A DNA stretch of 64,000 nucleotides, from NCBI GenBank assembly GCA_903863015.1, contig CAIPAI010000029.1:62001-126000 (forward strand). Direction: 5' to 3'. The DNA is from an uncultured Actinomycetes bacterium (GTDB lineage: Bacteria; Actinomycetota; Actinomycetes; Nanopelagicales; Nanopelagicaceae). The position numbers and the translations under genes are program-made. Below, in pieces: positions 19,549 through 28,533 of the stretch. The first letter of the stretch is position 1, and every line of letters begins with the position of its first letter. A model generated the notes under the pieces. That model searched no databases, was not told where the DNA came from, and saw only the letters and a program-made list of their open reading frames with translations.

Positions 19549-20421
19549 ATGAGCACTCAGTTGCCACAAAATCGGCCGACCATGAAGGGTCGTTTGATGG
19601 CGGTGCACGCCCATCCCGATGACGAATCGAGTAAAGGTGCGGCCACGATGGCGAAGTATGTTCGCGCCGGACATGAAGTCTTAGTGGTGAGTTGTACGGG
19701 CGGGGAACGCGGTGACATATTGAATCCGGCTCTGAAAGATTCTGGAATTACAGATTTGCTTGAAGTTCGCAAAAGCGAAATGTCGCGTGCACAAGAAATT
19801 CTGGGAGTGGCCCACCACTGGTTGGGTTTTGAAGATTCTGGTTATCCGCAGGGAGACCCGCTGCCGCCCCTTCCCTCCGGATGCTTTGCCGACATTCCGG
19901 TAGAGATTCCGGCTGAGAAGCTTGCCGAGAAAATCTTAGAATTTAAGCCACATGTCATTACTACGTACGATGAATTGGGTGGCTACCCACATCCGGATCA
20001 CATCAGAACTCACGAAGTGACAATGGCAGCAGTAAATCTGGCGGCGGAACGTGGGTGGCGAGTTCAGAAGATTTATTACAACCAACAACATACCCGCGCA
20101 CGTTTAGAAATACTCGCTTCAGCAATGATTGAACGCGAACTACCAAATCCATACGAAGGCTGGTTGCAGAATTGGCAAGATCGACGCCCAGTAAATATTA
20201 CGACCCGGGTGGAATGTGGTGAGTTCTTCGAGACGCGGGCAAATGCCCTGCTTGCACATGCGACGCAAGTTGACCCTCATGGGCAGTGGTTTGCAGTTCC
20301 TATTGAACTCCAACGCCAGATCTGGCCCACCGAGGAGTTTGAACTGGCCTTCTCGACTGTGGGCGAACTGGCAGTCGTAGAAGACGATCTCTTCACTGGT
20401 GTTGTGAGTGTTGATGAGTAG
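19549..20421 (+). CDS. mca: Mycothiol S-conjugate amidase
   Basis: Mca is a zinc amidase that cleaves mycothiol-toxin conjugates to a mercapturic acid and GlcN-inositol, part of actinobacterial detoxification. The 290-residue product has the zinc motif AHPDDESS (His22, Asp25), a DSGYPQGD segment typical of Mca rather than MshB, and GGYPHPDHIRTHEV with the third zinc ligand. The start is ATG 19549; ATG 19531 would add six residues and overlap the DUF4307 start. The next gene, a small membrane protein, starts nine bases after the stop. Confidence 0.95.
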   Translation: MSTQLPQNRPTMKGRLMAVHAHPDDESSKGAATMAKYVRAGHEVLVVSCTGGERGDILNPALKDSGITDLLEVRKSEMSRAQEILGVAHHWLGFEDSGYPQGDPLPPLPSGCFADIPVEIPAEKLAEKILEFKPHVITTYDELGGYPHPDHIRTHEVTMAAVNLAAERGWRVQKIYYNQQHTRARLEILASAMIERELPNPYEGWLQNWQDRRPVNITTRVECGEFFETRANALLAHATQVDPHGQWFAVPIELQRQIWPTEEFELAFSTVGELAVVEDDLFTGVVSVDE

Positions 20422-20430
20422 AATGACAAT

Positions 20431-20598
20431 GTGAATTTCTTAAACGGTACTCATACAATCATTCTTGCTGAAGTAGACGAGTCAAAAGTCACCCCAGGCG
20501 CTGTTGGCTCGATTGTCATGGGTCTGCTTTGTGTCGCTACTGCTCTCCTTCTGCGGAACTTTTATAAGCGCTTACGCAGACTTCGTAAAGATCAGTGA
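20431..20598 (+). CDS. Small membrane protein downstream of mca (55 aa)
   Basis: GTG 20431 opens a 55-codon frame ending at TGA 20596-20598. The product has a short polar N-terminus (MNFLNGTHTIILAEVDESK), one hydrophobic segment at about residues 24-41 (GAVGSIVMGLLCVATALL) and a strongly basic tail (RNFYKRLRRLRKDQ). That architecture matches the small single-span proteins that follow mca in other actinobacteria (Rv1083 position). The stop overlaps the SURF1 start as GTGA. No function is known; the basic tail should be cytoplasmic. Confidence 0.75.
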   Translation: MNFLNGTHTIILAEVDESKVTPGAVGSIVMGLLCVATALLLRNFYKRLRRLRKDQ

Positions 20599-21305
20599 AG
20601 ACTCGGTCAACTCTCTGGTGGATTACACTCCATCTCACTTCACTCGTATTAGTTGCAAGTTTCTTTTCTCTTGGGCAATGGCAACTTCATCGTGCGGCGG
20701 ACCTCAAAGCATCGGTTAAGCCGGTAGCAGACATTGCAGAAGTACCGCTCTCCCAGATTTTTAGCGTGGGTCAAAAATTCTCTTCTATGCAAAGTGAGAG
20801 ACGCGTAACCGTTTCGGGCAGGTACATTGCAAACTTTTATGTAGTCGACGCGGGAACACGAAGCGAAGTCTCACTCCTCGAAACCACATCCGGATCAATA
20901 TTGGTGCTCCGTGGAGTAGGTCAACCCGCCCAGACCAATGAGGATGTCACGATTGGCGGAAGGCTCACCTCTCCTTCAAGCGATGGAACAGATTCGAACA
21001 CAAATGGACCAGATCAACTTTCGCGAATAGATCCTGTATTGATCGCAGGGCAATTTGATCGGCTAATGAATGGGTATGTCACTGCATATGCCGAACGTGG
21101 GTCTACTGCATCTTCTATGAAGTTCGCTCTTACGGAGTCGGCGCCGCTTCCCATCAAAAAGGTTCCTGGCTTTTATTGGCAGCACCTTCTTTATGTCGTG
21201 CTCTGGTGGATGTTGATCCTGATGGTTATTTATTTATGGGCCAGAACTATCCGTCTTGAGCGTAAAATCGGTATGCTGGCGGAACCAACGGAGGGTACTA
21301 AATGA
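20595..21305 (+). CDS. SURF1-family cytochrome oxidase biogenesis protein
   Basis: SURF1 proteins help assemble haem-copper oxidases. This 236-residue protein has the expected two-span layout. The first membrane segment ends in the hallmark LGQWQLHRAADLKA at about residues 26-39. An extracytoplasmic beta-rich domain follows with the VSGRY motif, then a second span at about 196-214 (HLLYVVLWWMLILMVIYLW) preceded by FYWQH. It starts at GTG 20595 inside the preceding stop and ends in an ATGA overlap with DUF3817, so the three genes are translationally coupled. The family is usually associated with aerobic respiration. Confidence 0.88.
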   Translation: MKTRSTLWWITLHLTSLVLVASFFSLGQWQLHRAADLKASVKPVADIAEVPLSQIFSVGQKFSSMQSERRVTVSGRYIANFYVVDAGTRSEVSLLETTSGSILVLRGVGQPAQTNEDVTIGGRLTSPSSDGTDSNTNGPDQLSRIDPVLIAGQFDRLMNGYVTAYAERGSTASSMKFALTESAPLPIKKVPGFYWQHLLYVVLWWMLILMVIYLWARTIRLERKIGMLAEPTEGTK

Positions 21306-21589
21306 CTATGAAATTATTTCGCATCTTTGCCTGGGTAACTGGCATTTTCTTACTCTTTAACGTGGTTGTCGCCCTCCCTTACAAATACATGTTCGACGGC
21401 ACCGGGCAATGGACCGCCATCACTTGGCAGATTCACGGTTTCCTCTACATGGCGTACGTGGTCGTTACGTTTAATCTCTCACGTAAGGCCAATTGGGATC
21501 TGAAAAGAACTGTTCTCTTCCTTATTGCGGGAACTGTACCTACGGCATCGTTCTTCGCTGATCGTCGCGCCCGCGCTCTGATCGGCTAA
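21302..21589 (+). CDS. DUF3817 domain membrane protein
   Basis: A 95-residue integral membrane protein with three hydrophobic segments (about 8-26, 45-60 and 69-85). It has the DUF3817 pattern: the start of the first span, a WQIHGFLYMAY segment in the second, and FFADRRARA near the end. In actinobacteria these proteins often neighbour respiratory or SURF1-like genes. Function unknown. The start ATG 21302 overlaps the SURF1 stop. Confidence 0.88.
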   Translation: MTMKLFRIFAWVTGIFLLFNVVVALPYKYMFDGTGQWTAITWQIHGFLYMAYVVVTFNLSRKANWDLKRTVLFLIAGTVPTASFFADRRARALIG

Positions 21590-21593
21590 CTTG

Positions 21594-22382
21594 ATGGCTG
21601 GTTTTAAACGGTCAATAAAGAAGGTAGTAAAAGCTGCCGTCTATCCCATTTATGAACGCAGATTAAGCGAACGCGTTGATCGCACCAAACTCCCACAACA
21701 TGTAGGTGTAATTCTCGACGGAAATCGCAGGTGGGCAAGGAATGCAGGTGCCGAAAGCGAAATTGGTCATGCGGCCGGCGCGCGTAAAATAGTGGAGCTG
21801 CTTGAATGGTGTGAAGAGTTCAATATTCCGCACGTGACTCTATGGCTTTTATCAACCGATAATCTTTCGCGTTCAGAGAGGGAGATCTCCCTCCTGTTAG
21901 AAATAATTGATCGCACCGTTGCTGATTTAGCCGGCCGCCAGAAGTGGAAAATGAATCTAGTTGGCGCTCTCGATGTTCTTCCAGTTGATCTGCAGGAGAG
22001 ACTCACGTACGCGTGCGAAACAACTCAAGATATTGCGGGAATTACCGTCAACGTTGCGATTGGTTACGGTGGACGACGCGAAATTGCAGATGCCGTTAAA
22101 TCACTCCTTACAGAGCACGCTTCGCAAGGAAAATCATTAATCGAAGTCGCAGAAGCGTTAACTCCTGATCACATTGCAGAACATCTCTACACAAAAGGAC
22201 TTCCTGACCCCGACCTCGTCATCCGCACCTCTGGAGAACAGCGACTGGGGGGATTCCTGCTCTGGCAGAGCGTGCACTCAGAGTTCTACTTCTGTGAGGC
22301 GTACTGGCCAGACTTTCGACGGATCGATTTCCTGCGTGCGCTCCGGGCGTTTGCCCAACGTTCACGCAGATTCGGTTCTTAG
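21594..22382 (+). CDS. (Z)-isoprenyl diphosphate synthase (UppS family)
   Basis: Cis-prenyltransferase that extends allylic diphosphates with isopentenyl diphosphate to make the lipid carrier for wall synthesis. The 262-residue product shows the catalytic ILDGNRRWAR motif with its Asp near residue 41, GHAAGARKIVELLEW, LSTDNLSRS, and the C-terminal DLVIRTSGEQRLGGFLLWQSVHSE region with the IPP-binding Arg. ATG 21594 is preferred over TTG 21591. Product chain length (short, C50 or C55) cannot be decided here; M. tuberculosis has a short-chain paralogue in the same neighbourhood. Confidence 0.93.
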   Translation: MAGFKRSIKKVVKAAVYPIYERRLSERVDRTKLPQHVGVILDGNRRWARNAGAESEIGHAAGARKIVELLEWCEEFNIPHVTLWLLSTDNLSRSEREISLLLEIIDRTVADLAGRQKWKMNLVGALDVLPVDLQERLTYACETTQDIAGITVNVAIGYGGRREIADAVKSLLTEHASQGKSLIEVAEALTPDHIAEHLYTKGLPDPDLVIRTSGEQRLGGFLLWQSVHSEFYFCEAYWPDFRRIDFLRALRAFAQRSRRFGS

Positions 22383-22475
22383 CCCCGGTTTGCGTGGGCG
22401 TGTCGCAGGGGTCTTCCTTCGGTAGATGCGTAACTTTTATGCCATACGATCCTCGCGCAAACAGAGGGGTATTGA

Positions 22476-23837
22476 GTGGCGGTAACAAGCAAGAAGCCCA
22501 CGAGTAAGAGTGCAAGCAAGCCCGTTCCGCATGACGAGCCAGATTCCATCTCATATGTTCTCGATACCAGCGTCCTGCTGGCTGATCCGGCTGCGCTTTA
22601 TCGATTTGCCGAACACGAGGTGATTCTGCCGATCGCAGTAATTGGCGAGCTGGAGGCAAAGCGTGACCACCCTGAGCTCGGATACTTTGCGCGCGCTGCT
22701 CTTCGTTCGCTAGATGAACTGCGCATTCAATATGGTCGACTAGACGAACCCATGTTGATAAACGACGCCGGCGGCACCATTCACGTGGAGCTCAACCACA
22801 CAGATTTGCGGCTATTGCCTGCAGGATTCACGCGCGATGGCAGTAATGATTCTCGCATTCTTGCGGTGGCCAGAAACTTGGCCGAAGAGGGCCGGCATGT
22901 GGTGCTAGTAACTAAAGATTTGCCGCTCCGCGTTAAAGCAGCGTCGATGGGTGTAGTTGCGCAGGAGTATCGCGCAGAGCTTGCGCCTAGTAGTGGTTGG
23001 ACTGGAATGTGCGAATTAGAGGTGGGCGCCACTCTGGTGGATGCACTTTACGAAGGCGAACGTGTGGAGCACGATGCCATACGCAATATGCCCTGCCACA
23101 CCGGAGTTGTGCTGGTGAGTGAGCGAGGAAGCGCTTTAGGGAGAGTAACCCCCGACAAAACATTGCGCTTGGTGCGCTCAGAGCGAGATGTCTTTGGGAT
23201 TCACGGTCGTTCGGCAGAGCAGCGGGTAGCTCTAGACCTGCTCACGGATCCAGAGGTGGGCATCGTCTCGCTGGGCGGTCGCGCCGGCACTGGCAAGAGC
23301 GCACTTGCCCTCTGCGCTGGGTTAGAAGCGGTGATGGAGAAGCGCCAACATAAAAAAGTAGTCGTCTTTCGTCCGCTCTATGCAGTGGGCGGTCAAGAAT
23401 TGGGATACCTGCCCGGCAGTGAAGGGGAGAAGATGTCGCCCTGGGCGCAGGCGGTCTTTGACACGCTAGGCGCACTCGTCAGTCAGAACGTCATCGACGA
23501 GATTCTTGAGCGAGGTCTCTTAGAAGTCTTACCGCTGACTCATATTCGTGGTCGTTCCCTCCATGATTCATTTGTCATAGTCGACGAGGCGCAATCTCTC
23601 GAACGTGGGGTGCTCCTCACCGTGCTCTCGCGCATCGGTCAAGGTTCACGAGTAGTCCTTACTCATGACATCGCCCAGCGTGACAATTTAAGAGTGGGCA
23701 GACACGATGGTGTGGTCGCCGTCGTTGAGGCATTAAAAGGTCATCCACTCTTTGCACACGTCACCCTGACACGAAGTGAGCGCTCTCCCATTGCTGCGCT
23801 GGTGACCGAAATGCTGGAAGATCCGATTCACCTTTAA
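22476..23837 (+). CDS. PIN-domain PhoH-like ATPase (PhoH2)
   Basis: A 453-residue fusion of an N-terminal PIN RNase domain and a C-terminal PhoH helicase-like ATPase. The PIN part starts at [12 protein letters not shown] (about residues 27-38) and has the acidic residues ELEAKRD and NDSRIL. The PhoH part has Walker [17 protein letters not shown] (about residues 267-282) and Walker [13 protein letters not shown]. PhoH2 proteins of mycobacteria unwind and cleave RNA in an ATP-dependent way. The start is GTG 22476 with AGAGGGGT just upstream. It is the last gene of the rightward mca run. Confidence 0.94.
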   Translation: MAVTSKKPTSKSASKPVPHDEPDSISYVLDTSVLLADPAALYRFAEHEVILPIAVIGELEAKRDHPELGYFARAALRSLDELRIQYGRLDEPMLINDAGGTIHVELNHTDLRLLPAGFTRDGSNDSRILAVARNLAEEGRHVVLVTKDLPLRVKAASMGVVAQEYRAELAPSSGWTGMCELEVGATLVDALYEGERVEHDAIRNMPCHTGVVLVSERGSALGRVTPDKTLRLVRSERDVFGIHGRSAEQRVALDLLTDPEVGIVSLGGRAGTGKSALALCAGLEAVMEKRQHKKVVVFRPLYAVGGQELGYLPGSEGEKMSPWAQAVFDTLGALVSQNVIDEILERGLLEVLPLTHIRGRSLHDSFVIVDEAQSLERGVLLTVLSRIGQGSRVVLTHDIAQRDNLRVGRHDGVVAVVEALKGHPLFAHVTLTRSERSPIAALVTEMLEDPIHL

Positions 23838-23888
23838 GAACGCCTGCGGCAATTGTCACGCGCAACACGCTAGAAAAACCCTTATTTA

Positions 23889-24013
23889 TTCGGCTTTTTT
23901 AGCCCGAAAATAGGGATTTTCCGAAATGTGAGATCTCTCTCTTTGAGGGCATTTTCCCCGCGTAAAACCGAATTATTTTCGGCAAAATGTCCGAATTCTC
24001 TCCACAATTTCGG
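23889..24013 (+). promoter_or_regulatory. Cluster of seven CCGAA/TTCGG motifs upstream of the secreted transglycosylase gene
   Basis: In this A+T-rich intergenic stretch the pentamer CCGAA or its complement TTCGG occurs at 23889-23893, 23904-23908, 23921-23925, 23968-23972, 23978-23982, 23991-23995 and 24009-24013. Some pairs form hairpins: the pair at 23968/23978 encloses a five-base loop. By chance about 0.25 copies are expected in 125 bp with even base composition. It may be a multi-site operator or a structured leader. A TTGACA (24024-24029) follows, without a convincing -10. Confidence 0.45.
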
Positions 24014-24097
24014 CATTCTCGATTTGACACTCATTCGTAGGACAAGGGCATCTTGTACGAGCACAACAAGTGCGATGAGGCTCAATCGGAGGTGAAA

Positions 24098-24649
24098 GTG
24101 CGAAAAGGAATTGTGTGTGGCTCGGCAGTTGCTTTATTGATTGCGCTTCCATCCGGTGTTGCGTATGCGATGCCTCCATCGACTCAACCTTCCAGTGCGT
24201 GGGTTAATCGCCCCATCACAACTCCGGTCACTTCGGATAGTCCAGATTTCATAGGACCACGGATTGAGCACCGCGCGGTTGAACCATCGCGCGCACAGAC
24301 GCGCACACCTTTGGCTGTCAGCCGTATGAGTCTTGCGCGCACGCGAGTGGGCGCCATTAGCGTGGCTGGCGAGCTAAATACCGAGCTCTACCAATGGAAT
24401 TTCGACCAGATGGGTTGCCTGGTAGACCTCTGGGACCATGAGAGCAATTGGAATTACAAATCAATTAACCGCGTATCAGGTGCACATGGAATCGCACAGG
24501 CGCTTCCGGCTTGGAAGATGTCAACGGTGGCCAAGGATTGGCGTAAAAATCCAGTCACGCAAATTACCTGGGGAATGAATTACATCAAATCTAGATATGG
24601 CAATCCATGTAATGCCCTGCGCCATTGGCAGCAGAAGAACTGGTACTAG
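24098..24649 (+). CDS. Secreted transglycosylase-like protein (SLT/aggregation-promoting-factor type)
   Basis: Exported protein of 183 residues. Residues 1-22 form a signal peptide (basic start, hydrophobic core, cleavage after AYA). The middle, about 25-100, is low-complexity and rich in Pro, Ser, Thr and Arg. The last 80 residues form a lysozyme-like domain with catalytic-type Glu in [18 protein letters not shown], and [13 protein letters not shown], close to aggregation-promoting factors and SLT-like wall hydrolases. I chose GTG 24098, five bases after GGAGG (24088-24092); upstream in-frame starts lack such a site. It likely cuts or remodels peptidoglycan. Its stop overlaps the fumarase stop (CTAG). 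Confidence 0.83.
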   Translation: MRKGIVCGSAVALLIALPSGVAYAMPPSTQPSSAWVNRPITTPVTSDSPDFIGPRIEHRAVEPSRAQTRTPLAVSRMSLARTRVGAISVAGELNTELYQWNFDQMGCLVDLWDHESNWNYKSINRVSGAHGIAQALPAWKMSTVAKDWRKNPVTQITWGMNYIKSRYGNPCNALRHWQQKNWY

Positions 24650-26307
24650 CTCGTTGGCTTTGGTCCAATTGAGAGCGGCTTACTAGTCTCTGCAAAGAAG
24701 TCATTACCTTTATCGTCAACCACGATGAATGCAGGAAAGTCGACTACATCGATCTTCCAGATAGCTTCCATTCCGAGTTCGGCGTACTCAAGCACTTCTA
24801 CTTTTTTGATGCAATCTTGTGCCAAACGTGCGGCTGGTCCACCGATGGAACCCAAGTAGAAACCACCATTTTCTTGGCAGGCCTTTGTTACTTGTGCTGA
24901 ACGATTTCCTTTTGCCAGCATGATGTGTGATCCGCCAGCCTCTTGGAATTGTGCAACGTAAGAATCCATTCGACCAGCGGTCGTGGGGCCAAATGATCCG
25001 GATGCGTAGCCCTCTGGGGTCTTTGCTGGACCGGCGTAGTAGACCGCGTGATCGCGCATGTACTGCGGCATGGGTTGGCCAGAATCTAGGAGTTCCTTAA
25101 TCTTTGCGTGTGCGAGATCGCGGGCCACAATCATTGATCCATTAAGTGAGAGGCGAGTTTTCACGGGATACTTTGAGAGCATCTCGCGAATCTCGCTCAT
25201 AGGACGATTGAGATCTACATGAACCACTTCGTCGCCAAGCTTTTCGGCGCTGGGTTCTGGAAGAAAACGGGCCGGGTCGCGCTCTAATACTTCAATGAAA
25301 GCGCCTTCGGGAGTGATCTTTGCGCGTGCTTGGCGATCGGCTGAACAGGAAACGGCAATTGCCACCGGAAGGGAAGCACCATGTCGGGGGAGTCGGATAA
25401 CTCGCACATCGTGGCAGAAGTACTTGCCGCCGAATTGGGCGCCAATGCCGAACCCTTGAGTGAGTTTAAGAACTTCGGCTTCCATTTCAATGTCGCGGAA
25501 ACCATGGCCGGTCTTCGCATCTCCTTGAAGTGGCAGTGTGTCGAGATATTTAGTGCTCGCTAACTTTGCAGTTTTCAAAGTGTGTTCCGCACTCGTTCCA
25601 CCGATAACAATTGAGAGGTGATAAGGCGGACACGCAGCGGTACCTAAAGAGCGCAATTTTTCGTCGAGGAATCGAAGTAACCCTGCTGGATTGAGAATGG
25701 CCTTCGTCTCTTGGTAGAGAAAAGACTTATTGGCACTTCCCCCACCTTTAGCGATGTAGAGGAAGGAGTACTCATTCTCGTGGCCATTCTTAGTATCAGA
25801 ATAAATCTCGATCTGAGCTGGAAGATTATTTCCGGTATTGCGTTCTTCCCACATGTTGATCGGAGCCATTTGTGAATAGCGAAGATTGAGACGAGTGAAA
25901 GCGTTGTACACGCCACGTGAAATCGCCTCTTCATCGTTTCCTTGGGTAAGGACTTGCTGCCCGCGCTTGCCCATGACGAGAGCAGTTCCGGTGTCTTGGC
26001 ACATAGGCAATACGCCACCGGCTGCAATATTTGCATTCTTTAAGAGATCGATGGCGACGAAACGATCGTTAGGTGAGGCCTCGGGGTCATCAATGATGCG
26101 GCGGAGTTGCTCGAGATGAGCAGTACGCAGGTAATGCGAAATATCGTGGATAGCGGTTTCAGTGAGAGTGGCCAATGTGGATGGTTCCACCATGAGGAAA
26201 GATCGGTCGCCAAGTTTTTCCACACGAATGCCGTCAGTGGTGACAAGGCGATATTCGGTGCTGTCGACAGCGGTGGGGAGGAGATCGGAGTACGAGAATT
26301 CAGGCAT
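24646..26307 (-). CDS. Fumarate hydratase, class I (iron-sulfur)
   Basis: Fumarase of the TCA cycle, interconverting fumarate and malate. At 553 residues it has the full class I architecture: the N-terminal alpha part with [17 protein letters not shown] (a cluster Cys near residue 102), and the C-terminal beta part with [25 protein letters not shown]. Class I enzymes hold an oxygen-sensitive 4Fe-4S cluster and are unrelated to class II FumC. It is the second gene after glpX on the same strand (10-bp gap), the order seen in M. tuberculosis Rv1099c-Rv1098c, where, as I recall, the fumarase is class II. Confidence 0.94.
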   Translation of the reverse strand: MPEFSYSDLLPTAVDSTEYRLVTTDGIRVEKLGDRSFLMVEPSTLATLTETAIHDISHYLRTAHLEQLRRIIDDPEASPNDRFVAIDLLKNANIAAGGVLPMCQDTGTALVMGKRGQQVLTQGNDEEAISRGVYNAFTRLNLRYSQMAPINMWEERNTGNNLPAQIEIYSDTKNGHENEYSFLYIAKGGGSANKSFLYQETKAILNPAGLLRFLDEKLRSLGTAACPPYHLSIVIGGTSAEHTLKTAKLASTKYLDTLPLQGDAKTGHGFRDIEMEAEVLKLTQGFGIGAQFGGKYFCHDVRVIRLPRHGASLPVAIAVSCSADRQARAKITPEGAFIEVLERDPARFLPEPSAEKLGDEVVHVDLNRPMSEIREMLSKYPVKTRLSLNGSMIVARDLAHAKIKELLDSGQPMPQYMRDHAVYYAGPAKTPEGYASGSFGPTTAGRMDSYVAQFQEAGGSHIMLAKGNRSAQVTKACQENGGFYLGSIGGPAARLAQDCIKKVEVLEYAELGMEAIWKIDVVDFPAFIVVDDKGNDFFAETSKPLSIGPKPTS

Positions 26308-26317
26308 GGATAAGAGC

Positions 26318-27268
26318 CTACGCCTCTAGTGGATGCTCGCTCTGGATAAGTCGAATAGTGTGAGATTTTCCTCGCATCACGAGCGAGTGTGAGGTCATCC
26401 CTCGTGGGCCAAAGCGCACTCCGCGGAGGAGCTCTCCGTCAGTGATGCCGGTAGCCGCGAAGAAGACATCATCTCCGGTCACTAGGTCGTTGGTGGAGAG
26501 CACCCTTGAGAGGTCGTGCCCAGCGGCAATGGCCTTCTCTCGTTCAGCCTCATCGCGTGGCATGAGGCGACCTTGAATAACCCCGCCAAGGCACTTCATT
26601 GCGCACGCGGCGATGATTCCTTCCGGAGTTCCACCGATGCCCATCAAAAGGTCGATACCGGTATTTTCGCGAGCGGATTCAACAGCACCGGCAACATCGC
26701 CATCGGTGATGAATTTAATGCGTGCACCCGCTTCACGAATCTCTCTGGCAAGTTTTTCATGGCGTGGTCGATCTAAAATAACGACTGTCACTTCGGAAGG
26801 TGAGAGACGTTTAGCTTTGGCAACACGGCGGATATTCTCGGCAACTGGTGCGGTGATGTCTACAACATCTGCCGCTTCTGGGCCGGTTGCAAGTTTCTCC
26901 ATGTAAAAAACTGCGGAAGGGTCGTACATGGCACCGCGCTCCGCAACAGCAATTACTGAGATCGCGTTGTTCATTCCTTTAGCGGTGAGTGTTGTTCCAT
27001 CGATGGGGTCCACCGCAACATCACATGCGGGACCAACGCCATCGCCTACACGTTCTCCATTGAAAAGCATGGGCGCTTCATCTTTCTCGCCTTCACCGAT
27101 AACAACGATGCCATCCATTGAGACGGAGCTGATCAAGCGACGCATGGCATCTACTGCAGCGCCGTCGGCCGTGTTCTTGTCGCCTCGGCCAACCCAGCGG
27201 GCGGCAGCGATAGCTGCGGATTCTGTGACGCGGACAAGTTCGAAGGCAAGATTTCGTGTATTCCCCAT
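26318..27268 (-). CDS. glpX: Fructose-1,6-bisphosphatase, class II
   Basis: Gluconeogenic phosphatase of the lithium-sensitive fold. The 316-residue protein has the metal site [10 protein letters not shown] near residues 58-67 and the DPIDGTT motif near residues 87-93. Also visible are the VVILDRPRH and [10 protein letters not shown] segments and [20 protein letters not shown], all typical of GlpX. The ATG at 27268 is preceded by AGGAAGGAATG on the coding strand. fum follows after 10 bases. The gene diverges from the HTH-TOBE regulator. Confidence 0.96.
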   Translation of the reverse strand: MGNTRNLAFELVRVTESAAIAAARWVGRGDKNTADGAAVDAMRRLISSVSMDGIVVIGEGEKDEAPMLFNGERVGDGVGPACDVAVDPIDGTTLTAKGMNNAISVIAVAERGAMYDPSAVFYMEKLATGPEAADVVDITAPVAENIRRVAKAKRLSPSEVTVVILDRPRHEKLAREIREAGARIKFITDGDVAGAVESARENTGIDLLMGIGGTPEGIIAACAMKCLGGVIQGRLMPRDEAEREKAIAAGHDLSRVLSTNDLVTGDDVFFAATGITDGELLRGVRFGPRGMTSHSLVMRGKSHTIRLIQSEHPLEA

Positions 27269-27307
27269 GGCTACATCATTCCTTCCTGGCAGGGGTGCGG
27301 CAACGAG

Positions 27308-27336
27308 GTGACAAGCCGCTTATGCGGCTCTATTCT
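27308..27336 (+). promoter_or_regulatory. Promoter with a palindrome as spacer, upstream of the HTH-TOBE gene
   Basis: GTGACA (27308-27313, -35) and TATTCT (27331-27336, -10) are exactly 17 bp apart. The spacer contains the perfect inverted repeat AGCCGC-TTAT-GCGGCT (27314-27329). The -10 ends seven bases before ATG 27344, implying a leaderless transcript. A protein bound to the palindrome would cover the space between the two elements, a natural repressor or activator site. Confidence 0.55.
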
Positions 27337-27343
27337 GCTAGAT

Positions 27344-27730
27344 ATGACGCAATATCGGATAAGTGAAGGTGCGGCGCTCCTAGGGGTCTCTGACGACACC
27401 GTGCGGCGCTGGGTAGATACCGGGCGACTTCGGGCTCAAAAGGACCAAGCGGGGCGGATGACGGTCTCTGGAGTGGATTTAGCCGCTATTGCTCGCGGCG
27501 AGGGCCCCGAGGAGATTGACGGCAATAAGAGCAGTGCCAGAAATCGTTTTGTTGGGCTAGTCACGCGCGTCGAAAAAGAGGGGCTCGTGGGCATCGTTGA
27601 AATCCAAGCGGGTCCTCATCGCATCATCAGCATGGTGACTGCTGATGCCATCACCGATTTAGGGCTCACTCCTGGGGCGCGCGCCGTGGCATCAATTAAG
27701 TCAACCAATGTTGTTATCGAAACAGCGTAA
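27344..27730 (+). CDS. Helix-turn-helix/TOBE-domain regulator, molybdate-type
   Basis: A 128-residue two-domain protein. Residues 1-50 are an excisionase/MerR-like winged helix (ISEGAALLGVSDDTVRRWVDTGRLRA). Residues about 66-128 form a TOBE (Mop) domain (RNRFVGLVTRVEKEGLVGIVEIQAG...), which in other proteins binds molybdate or tungstate. I start it at ATG 27344 because the promoter fits a leaderless start there; the GTG at 27308 coincides with the -35. It overlaps the permease gene by 23 bases. It is likely an oxyanion-responsive regulator of itself and the permease. Confidence 0.86.
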   Translation: MTQYRISEGAALLGVSDDTVRRWVDTGRLRAQKDQAGRMTVSGVDLAAIARGEGPEEIDGNKSSARNRFVGLVTRVEKEGLVGIVEIQAGPHRIISMVTADAITDLGLTPGARAVASIKSTNVVIETA

Positions 27731-28505
27731 GTCTTTTTCGACCTCGCTCGTTAAGGTCCTCGCGATTTTAGCTCTTCTCTTTGTAGGAATGCCTTTTGTC
27801 GCATTGATCTTCCGAATTGAATGGCGCAACTTCTTTGCCCATGTATTCACGAGTGAGAACTGGAGCGCAATTCAACTCACACTCCTCACTTCCATTGTTT
27901 CGCTAGTCATCTCGCTCATTGTCGGTTTGCCTTTGGCGTTTCTCATGGCGATGAGTAACTCGTGGGGGAAGCTTCGTCCTGTCTTGGCGATTCCACTAGT
28001 GCTACCGCCAGTGGTGGGTGGCGTTCTTCTCTTGGTGGCGTGGGGTCGACGTGGTGTATTCGGTGGCGAAATTTTCAATCTCTTCGGTTATTCGATCCCG
28101 TTCACGATGCTGGCGGTGATCTTTGCCCAACTCTTTGTCGCCCTTCCAATAGTGGTCATCATGGCCGAAGGCGCCTTTCTAGAAGTTCCGCGTGATTTGA
28201 TAGATGCCGCGCGAGCCGATGGGGCATCTGAGGGCGTGCTCTTTCTCCGTATTGCTATTCCTTCGGCGGCCTCGGGTATCGCGGCTGCTGCGCTGCTGGC
28301 GTTCTCCCGTGCGCTTGGCGAATTCGGCGCCACGATAACTTTCGCCGGATCACTGCCAGGACTGACGCGCACTATGCCAACAGCTATCTATACGGCGCTG
28401 GAAGCCGATCCGGCGAGCGCGCTCTCCTTGAGTCTCTTGCTTGTTCTGATGAGTGGCCTACTGATGATTCTTATGCGCCGGCGGCTCTTTGCTTGGGTTC
28501 GCTAG
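27708..28505 (+). CDS. modB: ABC transporter permease, ModB (molybdate) type
   Basis: A 265-residue membrane protein with about six hydrophobic segments and the permease coupling loop [16 protein letters not shown] near residues 161-176. The [23 protein letters not shown] segment is characteristic of molybdate/tungstate and sulfate permeases. It starts at ATG 27708 inside the regulator gene. Neither the binding protein (ModA) nor the ATPase (ModC) is encoded next to it or elsewhere in this window, so partners must lie elsewhere or be shared. The gene symbol is given by homology of the permease family and the TOBE context. Confidence 0.83.
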   Translation: MLLSKQRKSFSTSLVKVLAILALLFVGMPFVALIFRIEWRNFFAHVFTSENWSAIQLTLLTSIVSLVISLIVGLPLAFLMAMSNSWGKLRPVLAIPLVLPPVVGGVLLLVAWGRRGVFGGEIFNLFGYSIPFTMLAVIFAQLFVALPIVVIMAEGAFLEVPRDLIDAARADGASEGVLFLRIAIPSAASGIAAAALLAFSRALGEFGATITFAGSLPGLTRTMPTAIYTALEADPASALSLSLLLVLMSGLLMILMRRRLFAWVR

Positions 28506-28521
28506 AGCCATGCCAGAGCCG

Positions 28522-28527
28522 TACTCT
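28522..28527 (+). promoter_or_regulatory. -10 element of a probable leaderless promoter for ispH
   Basis: TACTCT lies six bases before ATG 28534. The same hexamer and spacing occur before the phosphomannomutase gene at 52159-52164. No convincing -35 is seen. Confidence 0.4.
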
Positions 28528-28533
28528 GTACCA

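Noticed and set aside
22383-22475. Intrinsic terminator after the cis-prenyltransferase gene
   Set aside because: CCCC and GGGG blocks are far apart and no stable stem followed by a T-run could be drawn.
23838-24097. ydaO-type (c-di-AMP) riboswitch before a wall-hydrolase gene
   Set aside because: None of the conserved GC-rich loop sequences of that riboswitch could be recognised in this A+T-rich spacer.
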